Shown one piece after another: positions 1-7,900 of a DNA stretch of 22,830 bases. Both the position numbers and the translations under genes were made by a program. The notes under the pieces are model-generated. The model was not told where the DNA came from. It searched no databases and saw only the letters and a program-made list of their open reading frames with translations. Origin of the DNA: Pseudomonadota bacterium (GTDB lineage Bacteria > Verrucomicrobiota > Verrucomicrobiia > Chthoniobacterales > UBA6821); contig RFPR01000013.1 of the NCBI GenBank assembly GCA_009928265.1, forward strand, positions 1 through 22,830, given 5' to 3'. Numbering within the stretch: the stretch's first letter is position 1; every line of letters starts with the position of its first letter.

Positions 1-1146
1 GGATCCGTTCGTGATCGAAGCGGTTCTTGAAATAAGGCCAGCCGTGACATTCGTTTTACCAAAGAGGGCGTTGAGATAATTGGTGGCGCTGTTACTATTT
101 ATTGAAAGAAAAGAAGGAAGAACAGGCACGGGATTACCAACAGCGGTAAGGTTATAGTTGGCCTTGGCGGTGGCTTTTGGAGAATTCCAAACGAGGGCTG
201 CCGGATGCGGCAGCCCGTAGAATGACCAGAGTGCCGGACTCAGGCAGACACTGAAGGGATGACCAGGCATGCGATGGTACTCATTCCCAGCTGGAACGGA
301 ACTTTGAGCCGCCAAATCCTCAAGCGAAGAATAGGTGGGAGGGTCCCAGGGAGCTCCTTCGGAGGCCGTGTTGATGTTCAGCTTGCAGCTTTCATCATCG
401 GTCCAGAAGGCTATCCTTCCAACGATGGGGTTGGTGGCACTCGGTTGGGTGGCGGCAGTGGTGAAGGTGGCGGTAGTGGTGCTGCTAATGTCGGGTGCGA
501 TGAGTGTCCCGTCTCTCAACATGTAGAGCCAGGTTACGGGCATGGCTGCGGGATTGCTGGCGCCGGATAGTGTGGAAGAGGCGGAGTTGATGCTGAAACC
601 GTCCACAACGGGATTTGTCACTCCGCTGACAGGGTTATTGGTCATGGAAGGATCCATGATGGGGTAGTTGGTGATAGTACTGCCTCCGCTGCTCTTTTTT
701 ACAGGGGAATTCAGGTCGACATAAAGGGCGGTCTTGTTCCACCATCCGGTTCCCGGCAAATCATTGGTCGCCGGAACATTGGTACGGAGAACGGGAGCGC
801 TGTAGATTTTGTAGAGAATGGTTGTGTTGGAAGAGAAATTTGCCGGGAACGTACGAATGGCTCCGGGTTGGGAGGCCCAGCCAATCATGTTACCTGTTGC
901 ATCAAATCCCGTGGTGGCATCCCTGATCTGGGCTATGGTTAGCTGAACAGCAGCATTAGCCAGATTCCGGGTGGTAATGGCGGAAGCGGTCGCTGCTCCT
1001 CCGGAGGACTCGTTTCTGATGGCGGTGAGGAAGGCGACGGCCAATCCGGAAATGATGATAAGGAACGCCAGGATAATGACCAATGCGGCTCCGCTTGAGT
1101 GTCGGAGCCTATTGGTGCGAGGGTTACTCAAGGTGATCATGGACAT
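1..1146 (-). CDS. Verru_Chthon cassette protein A-like (GspK/PilX-like prepilin), 3' end cut by window edge
   Basis: The reading frame is open from the ATG at 1146 (or 1140) to position 1 and runs off the window, so only about 382 N-terminal residues are seen. A short basic leader (R10, R13, R15) precedes SGAALVIILAF near residue 19 and a roughly 25-residue hydrophobic helix, the layout of a prepilin-like protein without Glu at mature position 5. Further in are the segments DDESCKLNINTASEG, WDPP and NEYHRMPGHPFSVCLSP. These match the signature I remember for the Verru_Chthon A family (TIGR02600). The LNINTA element also resembles GspK of type II secretion. The frame stays open upstream to an ATG at 1308, only 9 bases after the C gene stop, but that would give an implausible leader of more than 70 residues. 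No Shine-Dalgarno is visible. Function is unknown; a surface or pseudopilus role is inferred. Confidence 0.82.
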   Translation of the reverse strand, partial: MSMITLSNPRTNRLRHSSGAALVIILAFLIIISGLAVAFLTAIRNESSGGAATASAITTRNLANAAVQLTIAQIRDATTGFDATGNMIGWASQPGAIRTFPANFSSNTTILYKIYSAPVLRTNVPATNDLPGTGWWNKTALYVDLNSPVKKSSGGSTITNYPIMDPSMTNNPVSGVTNPVVDGFSINSASSTLSGASNPAAMPVTWLYMLRDGTLIAPDISSTTTATFTTAATQPSATNPIVGRIAFWTDDESCKLNINTASEGAPWDPPTYSSLEDLAAQSSVPAGNEYHRMPGHPFSVCLSPALWSFYGLPHPAALVWNSPKATAKANYNLTAVGNPVPVLPSFLSINSNSATNYLNALFGKTNVTAGLISRTASITNGS

Positions 1147-1317
1147 TCTTGTCGTTGGTCGAATGGGCGAGGTTTGAGAATTGGGAGGCGGGAAACAGTG
1201 TGTTGGGCTGAACGGATCAACCGGTGCACAGACGAGTCGAAGGGATACGGGAGAGCTTTGAAGATCGGAAACCTTGAGGGAAGTGGGTATTTGGTTCTGA
1301 GGATGCATGAGAGGAGG

Positions 1318-2385
1318 TCAATTTGTCTGGGTGCCGCTCCACTTGGCGGCCTTGATGGCTATATCGGTTGTGAAGACCCGGTAGTTGATCTGTTTGGTGC
1401 TTAGATAGTTCTGGAAAGCGCTGATATCCGCGGTGAAGTTTGTGGACTGGGCAAACCAATTGCTCGAGGAAATGACATTCGATAAATTCGCAAGGATTTG
1501 AGGAAATCGTACGGCTGAAACCTCATCCACTGCTATTAAGGAGACTTGAACGACGGGTGGAAGCTGATTGTGGGGGTTTAGCATGCCATTGGTCGAGAGT
1601 GAGTTCGTGGTGGAAGAGTCATAAACGTAGTCTGGGGCGAGTGAGGCCGCTGTGTAGGTGGAGCCCATGTCCGCGGGAGTGAGTTTCGGGAGAAGAATCA
1701 GGGCGATTACGTTTTCCGCGACGACATGGGAGGGTCTAGGATTTGCAGTTACGAGAGAGTTGGAGATCCAATCCACATTCTTGTAGCTGCGATTGGTTGT
1801 GTAGTTGTAGATCGAAAGACTCTCCGTCGGCTCCATGAGCTCCATGAGTCGATAGCGAACCCTTGGTAAGGGCGTTCCGATGGTGAGGAAGCTTGGTCTT
1901 GAGTTTGTATCGCTACCGTATTCGATGAAATATCCCCACGTGTTAAGCGCATGTTGAAGAACGGAATTTGTGGCATTGGTGGCGAAACCATTGGGTGCCT
2001 GAAAGAAAACCGACATGGTCGGATTCGTGTTCGTCAAGGTGGAGCCAAGTCCGGCAAGGATGGTGGCGGTGGGGCCGGAAAGGAAACGCAACTCCGACTG
2101 GCGGAAAATCGACGTCGGATTCGTGGGATTGTCGTAATCAAGATACGTGTTGAGAGTTGCCTGCGAGAGGCGCCTCGTGATGGTATCAAGGGATTCTCTT
2201 GCCGCGCGGAATTCCTCGATTTTCCCGCTGGTGGATTTCCAAGTTTTTGACATTTGGGAGACCATGACCAGCAGAAGAAAGACAATAAACGCCAGAATGG
2301 CCGTCGAAATCAGGACTTCAACAAGGGTAAAGCCGTTTTGGGAATGCTTCACGGGTGAGGATTTTCTGGCTGGAGGATTAACCAT
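1318..2385 (-). CDS. Verru_Chthon cassette protein C-like prepilin (GspJ/PilW-like)
   Basis: A 355-residue protein with a type IV prepilin signal: a basic leader, then GFTLVEVLISTAILAF, where cleavage after Gly18 would leave Phe at +1 and Glu at +5 (Glu23). A hydrophobic helix follows. The rest is a polar, Asn/Ser/Thr-rich domain with no recognisable enzyme motif. The segment AENVIALILLPKL and a later YVYDSS resemble what I recall of Verru_Chthon C (TIGR02599). The ATG at 2385 is preferred; a TTG directly before it would add one residue. The gene begins 39 bases after the B gene stop and lies in the same direction, so B, C and A probably form one transcript. By analogy with GspJ/PilW it may be a minor pilin, inserted in the inner membrane and processed by a prepilin peptidase that is not in the window. 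Confidence 0.85.
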   Translation of the reverse strand: MVNPPARKSSPVKHSQNGFTLVEVLISTAILAFIVFLLLVMVSQMSKTWKSTSGKIEEFRAARESLDTITRRLSQATLNTYLDYDNPTNPTSIFRQSELRFLSGPTATILAGLGSTLTNTNPTMSVFFQAPNGFATNATNSVLQHALNTWGYFIEYGSDTNSRPSFLTIGTPLPRVRYRLMELMEPTESLSIYNYTTNRSYKNVDWISNSLVTANPRPSHVVAENVIALILLPKLTPADMGSTYTAASLAPDYVYDSSTTNSLSTNGMLNPHNQLPPVVQVSLIAVDEVSAVRFPQILANLSNVISSSNWFAQSTNFTADISAFQNYLSTKQINYRVFTTDIAIKAAKWSGTQTN

Positions 2386-2424
2386 CAATCAATCGAGTGC
2401 AGGAGGAATTGGAATGGTCGGTAT

Positions 2425-2940
2425 TTATTTCTTCCCGATTAGGGTGGAAAAACTCAAAGTATTGGGATTCGTGGCCGAGTAAGCGCCTCCCGAATTTTTT
2501 GCAATCAAGATGGAGACGGTATACAGGTTTGAGGAACTTCCTCCAAGAATACTGGAGATGCCTCCGGAGTTCGTGGCATTGCTCAAGGAAACTCTGACCC
2601 TGTAGACACAATTCAGTGAGTTTGCGTTCGTGAGTTCCGTTCCCTGTTCGTCAAAAAAACGGTTTGTCGTTTGCAAATTGGTAAAACTGGTGCTCTGCAA
2701 GTCGTTGATCACGCGCTGTGAAATCTGCGTGCAGACGGCGGTGTTCATCGTGTCTTGGAAAGATTTGATTCCTGTCGGCAGCAATCCCAGCAGGGGGATG
2801 AGCGCAAAAGCAGTGACGCCGAGCGCGATAACAATCTCCACCAGGCTGAAGCCTGATCGCGATCGGGAAAAGTGACAAAAATTCCTTTGTTCCAAAGTAG
2901 GGGGGGGATCTCCGAACCAGAGAATGTCAATATTTGACAT
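2425..2940 (-). CDS. Verru_Chthon cassette protein B-like prepilin (GspI/PilV-like)
   Basis: A protein of about 171 residues with a class-III prepilin signal, SRSRSGFSLVEIVIALGV, in which Gly30 is followed by Phe and Glu falls at mature position 5. After it comes ALIPLLGLLPTG, typical of the Verru_Chthon B family (TIGR02598) as I remember it. The remaining soluble domain is small and rich in Asn, Ser and Thr. I chose the ATG at 2940 because the longer frame, from 3015, reads through a likely promoter. The 29-residue leader is still long, and a TTG at 2895 would give a shorter one. It is the first gene of the B-C-A group. The length and the position at the head of the trio recall GspI/PilV. 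Confidence 0.83.
   Translation of the reverse strand: MSNIDILWFGDPPPTLEQRNFCHFSRSRSGFSLVEIVIALGVTAFALIPLLGLLPTGIKSFQDTMNTAVCTQISQRVINDLQSTSFTNLQTTNRFFDEQGTELTNANSLNCVYRVRVSLSNATNSGGISSILGGSSSNLYTVSILIAKNSGGAYSATNPNTLSFSTLIGKK
2925..2939. promoter_or_regulatory. Palindromic operator-like site over the start of the B gene
   Basis: TGTCAA-TAT-TTGACA is an inverted repeat with perfect 6-base arms that overlaps the presumed start codon and lies just past the presumed transcription start. The same half-site, TGTCAA, recurs at 2970-2975 as the -35 box. A repressor site is possible, but a chance match cannot be excluded. Confidence 0.25.
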
Positions 2941-2946
2941 AACTAG

Positions 2947-2975
2947 TAAATAATAAAAGAAATGCATTTTGTCAA
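2947..2975 (-). promoter_or_regulatory. Possible sigma-70-type promoter for the B-C-A prepilin operon
   Basis: On the minus strand a perfect TTGACA (2970-2975) is followed, after 17 bases, by TATTTA (2947-2952), a weak -10 box. Transcription would begin close to the ATG at 2940, giving a very short or absent leader. The surrounding DNA is AT-rich. This is a motif match only. Confidence 0.35.
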
Positions 2976-2981
2976 GAGATG

Positions 2982-3116
2982 TTAGCAGGCTGATTTTATA
3001 TGACTGCCAAGCCACTGCTGGGAGCCTCCTGCAACGAGGATGCGATTGACTTGATCATATACGGCATTACCCGTGCCGAGCGCGAACGCCGTTTGAACAG
3101 GATCCCCTAACGCCAT
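2982..3116 (-). CDS. Small hypothetical ORF or 3' remnant of a gene
   Basis: An ATG at 3116 opens a 44-residue frame ending in TAA at 2982-2984. The frame is open a further 14 codons upstream, to a TAG at about 3158. The peptide includes DPVQTAFALGTGNAVYDQ and RILVAGGSQQWLG. It has ordinary protein-like composition and codon use, unlike most short random frames. It ends just ahead of the putative promoter of the prepilin operon. I do not recognise it. It could be a small gene, or the tail of a gene whose 5' part has been lost or frameshifted. Confidence 0.3.
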   Translation of the reverse strand: MALGDPVQTAFALGTGNAVYDQVNRILVAGGSQQWLGSHIKSAC

Positions 3117-3307
3117 ATTTTGGTTTCCCTGGTTATAATGGATTTGGAGTGGATTGCTCGGCTATGGGTTTTCGAATCATGGGGAAAAATGAGCAGCCTG
3201 CGATTTCGGTTTATCCTGCACAGGGAATACTAAGAGGGTAAAAAGGGGATAGCAAAAAAGCCAAGTTTCGTTATGATATCACTTAGGCCAGTATAAAATA
3301 AAAACCC

Positions 3308-4600
3308 GTGTTTACTTCGTCGAGTACCCCCTTCGTTAAATGCTCCCGTGTTGTTTTTCTGACAGCAATGTATATTTCCATGCTGTCTGCACGATCCGCG
3401 TTTGCAGAAGACCCCGGTGTCACCTCTCTTAAGAACACCCCCAGGAAGGTGGCTCCCCAATCCGACATCAAGGAGAAGGGGGCGCAACTCTCGACGACTG
3501 GCTACGACTCCGGCGCTTGGCCCGCTGGGCATGTTCCGGGAACCGCCTGCGTGGACGACAAGGGGCAGACCAATGGGAATGATACATTGTCGCCGGAACT
3601 TATTATTCGTTCCGGATTTGAAGCCGACACCGCCTTTACAGGCCGCGAGGACCACGACGATTATGTGACTAAAGGCTACGTCCCGACGACCACCACGGAT
3701 CACGACACTGCAAGAAGGGGTAAAGAGTCCGTCTCCGTCACCCTCGACTACGCCTACGACGACTGGTGCATGGCACGGATGGCTCACCTGCTGGGGAAGA
3801 GAGAGGATGAGAAACTCTTCCACATGCGCTCGAGCAACTACCGGAACCTCTTCGATCCCGAGACCGGACTCATGCGGGGGAAGACGGCCGAGGGGGCCTT
3901 TATATCCCCTTTTGATCCCAAGAACTGCTACCGTGCCGACTACACGGAGTCCGATGCCTGGCAGGCCTCCTTCTTTGTCCCGCACGATCCTCAGGGCCTG
4001 ATCGACCTGATCGGTGGCGATGCCGCCTTCATTGCCAAGCTCGACCAGCTTTTTAGTGAAAGCTCCGACATGGTGCACCCCCAGGTCGATATCACCGGAC
4101 TCATCGGGCAATACTCCCAAGGAGACGAGCCCGACCACCATGTCCCTTACTTTTACAGCTACGCCGGGGTACCCTGGAAAACCCAGGAGCGCGTCCGCCA
4201 GATCATGAAGACTCTCTACACGAACAAGGACGACGGACTCTGTGGCAACGACGATTGCGGCCAGATGTCGGCTTGGTACGTGCTGAGCGCCATAGGGTTC
4301 TACCCCGTCAATCCGGCTGACGGGATCTATGTGATCGGCAGCCCGCTGGTGGACCGGGCCGTGATCCCGCTCGATCCGAGGTATTATCCGGGCGGCACCT
4401 TCACCGTGGTGGCCAGGGAGAATTCCCCTCAGAATATCTACATCCAGTCGGCCACCCTCAACGGGAAGCCGCTCACCCGATCCTACATCACCCATGCAGA
4501 GCTGGTGCAGGGAGGGGAACTCGTGCTGCAGATGGGGCCCAAGCCGAACAAGGAATGGGGTCAGGAGAAGAGCTCCCGGCCCCCCTCCGGAAAGCTTTAA
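3308..4600 (+). pseudogene. N-terminally truncated GH92 alpha-mannosidase (probable pseudogene)
   Basis: From about residue 100 the 430-residue product is clearly the C-terminal part of a GH92 exo-alpha-mannosidase: KESVSVTLDYAYDDWC (139-154), YTESDAWQASFF (212-223), QGDEPDHHVPY with Glu274 (271-281), PWKTQERVR and GNDDCGQMSAWYVLSAIGFYP. The GDEP and GNDDCGQ motifs hold the catalytic acid and base region of the family. GH92 enzymes usually have about 730-760 residues, with an N-terminal beta-sandwich before the (alpha/alpha)6 barrel. Here the sandwich and the first part of the barrel, roughly 400 residues, are missing. In their place are a plausible signal peptide (cleavage after SARSAFA) and some 65 residues of unrecognised sequence. 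The start is GTG at 3308, with an ATG at 3368 inside the hydrophobic core. An internal deletion that kept the frame is the simplest reading; activity is unlikely. Confidence 0.8.
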
Positions 4601-4620
4601 CCCCCATTGGTGATCCATGG

Positions 4621-4652
4621 GTTCTGATGGTTCTGATCCAAGATGTTCTGAT
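4621..4652. repeat. Three direct copies of GTTCTGAT
   Basis: GTTCTGAT occurs at 4621-4628, 4630-4637 and 4645-4652, starting 20 bases after the GH92 remnant stop and about 270 bases before the giant gene. The 9- and 15-base spacing is not a helical period. It may be a regulator site or simple local duplication. Confidence 0.5.
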
Positions 4653-4863
4653 ACTACCCGCCTCTCATCGAGTGGATCGGATTCAGTGATCCGAACCCTT
4701 TTACCCCTCAAAACTCTGGGGTGATAAAAAAAGAGCGGGTGCAGTAAAAAAAGATGAATCTCCTTATTGACAAGACATTGGGCAATCTCTACCTTGATAC
4801 ACCCCTATGCAGATGAATTCCCCCATCTCTCTCATGAAAACCCCCCCTGCAGAAGCCGCCGAC

Positions 4864-4887
4864 GCGTCCAAAGCCCGATTTGGACGC
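4864..4887 (+). promoter_or_regulatory. Perfect 9-bp stem-loop in the 5' leader of the giant PATR gene
   Basis: GCGTCCAAA (4864-4872) pairs perfectly with TTTGGACGC (4879-4887) around a GCCCGA loop. It lies 30 bases before the preferred ATG at 4918 and just upstream of the ribosome binding site. No T-run follows, so it is not a typical intrinsic terminator. A role in mRNA stability or translational control is inferred. Confidence 0.5.
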
Positions 4888-4917
4888 CCTGATCTCCTGA
4901 CTGTGAGGGGTAAAGGC

Positions 4918-7900
4918 ATGACCGGCACAAAGCGCACAATAGGCACAATGAGCATGATCTCTCGCCTCGCGCTGATGACCTTGGTTGCAGTAGGCATGAT
5001 ACCTAAGGCCAAGGCCGTCACGTACTACTGGACTGCTACAGGAACGAATACTTGGGGAACTGCTTTCTGGTCCACAACCTCAACAAGTGGAGGGACAACA
5101 GGAGTTAATCCGGGTGTCAACGACACGGTAGTATTTAATCAGTCAACGATCAATGGTTCGACGGTTGTGAACCTCTCTGGAAATACGTCAGTAGCAGGAA
5201 TGATATTTAACAATACTGGCGCCACAACGATAACGAATCAAACTCCGACAATCGGGTCATCTGGCATTACGATTAATGCCGGAGCGGGGGCAGTAACATT
5301 GACGAGAGCCACTATTGGTGTGAGTCAGACTTGGCTCAATAACTCATCGAGTTTATTTACTTTATCTAACGCCGTCGGAGGAACTACTGCAGTTAGAATA
5401 CTTACTGTAGACGGAAGCGGTAACTTTAGTCTGATTGCCAATATCACTAGTGGCGGATCACTTGTTAAAACAGGAACGGGAACTCTGAGTCTCGGTCAAA
5501 TGTCAGCCAATGCTGGTAATTATACCTTAAATAATGGAACTTTAAATCTAACTAACGTCAAATCTTTTGGCACAACAACAAGCAGTTTGACTATTTACGG
5601 GGGATCACTGGACGGCAATGCAGTAGTACAAGGCACGAACGCAATCACGATTAACACGGATTTCGCATTTATTGGATCTAGCGGTAACTTAAGCATCACC
5701 AACGGCACAGTCAGTCTCGGTACGGCCGCAGGAACCAGCCGCACCATCACCGTTAATGCGAATACGCTGACTTTGGGAGGAGTGATCTCAAACGGCACCA
5801 CGGCCAACAGCCTGATCAAATCAGGCGCAGGTGCACTCTCTCTTACAGGAGCCAATACTTACTCCGGCGGCACCACCATCAACGCCGGCACCTTGGTTGC
5901 CGGAAACAATGCCGCCTTTGGTACTGGTGACGTCACCTTTGTGGGAAATAGCACAGTGACCAATTCTGGTTCAGTGAGCATTGCCAACAACTACGCTATC
6001 AACAGCGGCATACTTGCTACCTTCGGCGTCACGGCTAGCACAGCCATTACCAATACCGGCGTCATCAGTGGCAGTGGATCCCTCTCCAAGGTCGGCACCG
6101 GCACCCTGGCTCTCTCGGGCAATAATACCTTCCAGGGCGGTGTGACCCTCTCAGCCGGTCAACTCAACCTGAACAGCTCTACGGCCCTGGGAACCGGCAC
6201 CCTGACCATTGGCGGCGGTACCCTCGACAACACCAGCGGCTCTGCGATCATTAATGCCAATAACAACTCCATGGTCTGGAATGGCAGCTTCGGATTCGCT
6301 GGATCGAGCGACCTGAATCTCGGCACTGGGGCTGTAACCAATACTGTTAATAATAACACGATTACGGTATCTGGAGGCAACTTAACGGTCGGCGGAGTGA
6401 TCAACGGCTATGGTTTTACAAAGGCAGGGGGTGGTACACTGACCCTCGGTGGAGCCAACACATTTATCGCAAACTCGGGTGGAGAGTTTATTACGCTGTC
6501 AGGAGGTGCCCTCAAGTTAGCTAACAATCTGGCTCTGAGCACCGCCTTCTCTGGAAATACAACTCAGCTCAAGATGGCTGATGGAACCACCTTGGATCTG
6601 AATGGTACTGCGGTGGGCGCCACTGGCGGTGGAGTGATAAGTGATAGCGGGAACAAATCCCATACGATCACCAACAGCAGTGCCGCGAATGCCTCGCTTG
6701 CAATGCAAATCACAACAGGTGCTAACTCGACCAACGCCTTCACTTTCGGAGTGGGTGCTGGGAACATCACCTTCACTGGGAAGGTGTCTGGCACTGGTCC
6801 ATTCAACAAAACCGGAACTGGGACCCTGGTTCTTGGCGCAACAGGAACAACAAACGCTTCCTTCTACCAGATTCAGGCTGGAGCCGTGGAGTTGACGACA
6901 GCGAACTTCGCCTCGGTTGCCAATGCCACTGCCGGCAGCAATGTGGTCATTGCCAGTGGGGCGACACTCCATTTCAACGGGCAGAGTGTCGGGGCGACCA
7001 ACAGGGGTCTAACCATCGCGGGAGTTGGCTCCGATGGGAAGGGTGTCCTGCAGAACAGCAGCGCCACATCCGCCACCAATAGCTTCACCAACCTGCTCAC
7101 CGGTAATTCCACGATCGGAGTCGGAACCGGTGGCGCACTCACCTTTTCCGGTACTGTGACCGACGCAGGTGCCGGTGGCGGCTACTCCCTCACCAAGGTC
7201 GGCTCAGGCTCCCTGATCCTCAATGCGTCCAACTCCTATGCGGGTGGCACATTGATTAATTCCGGCACCTTGGCGATCGGCAACAGCAATGCTTTGGGAA
7301 CGGGTACGGTCACCTTTGCTAGCAACAGCACCCTTGCGGGAGTTTCCAACACCACTTTTTCCAACAACATAGCGATTAACACGGAAGTGGCCGGCACCTT
7401 CAGTGAGACAGGCGTCACCATGACCAACTCGGGTGTCATCAGCGGTCAGGGCACACTGGTCCAGAATGGTACGGGTACGCTTGTGCTCTCCGGTAACAAT
7501 ACCTATTCGGGCGGTACCTTGGTCAGCAACGGCACACTCTCCTTTGCTTCTGCAGGCAATCTCGGAACCGGAACAGTGACCCTCTCTGGTACGTCCGGAG
7601 GCCAGGCCGTTCTCAACAACACGGCAGTGAGCGGTACCACCGCCCTCTCCGGGCTGACCTTCAACGGCTACGGCACCTTGGTGCTTAACTCGGGAGCGGT
7701 TCTCACGGCAACCAACATCGGCTTGAGCGGAACCGGTAACCTGATCAGCTACAACGGAAGCTTCTCACAGGGCACCACTAACACCGTGCTCGTATATTCA
7801 AATGCCATTGGTGGTAGCATAGATCCCACACTGCTCTCCATTACTGGATCGGCGGTGGGTGGAACCGTACAACTCAATACGACTTCTTCGGGAATCCGCT

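Larger units (their letters stand above)
4601..4917. other. Intergenic leader region ahead of the giant PATR gene
   Basis: 317 bases without a supported gene. Contents are the GTTCTGAT repeats (4621-4652), an inverted repeat CGGAT-TCAGTG-ATCCG (4678-4693), ACCCC/GGGGT arms (4703-4722), a TTGACA box at 4767-4772 with only a poor -10 partner (TACCTT at 4790-4795), and a strong hairpin at 4864-4887. The giant gene's frame is also open from an ATG at 4807, but the sequence there is not signal-peptide-like, so I read it as leader. Confidence 0.5.

Noticed and set aside
3230..4711. 493-residue open frame on the minus strand antisense to the GH92 remnant
   Set aside because: It has no recognisable domain, and its Gly/Val/His-rich composition is what the reverse complement of a GC-biased coding frame gives. 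The opposite strand carries clear GH92 motifs.
4740..4830. Possible sigma-54 (-24/-12) promoter for the PEP-CTERM gene
   Set aside because: TTGGGC is present near 4778 but no GC-containing -12 element at the right spacing.
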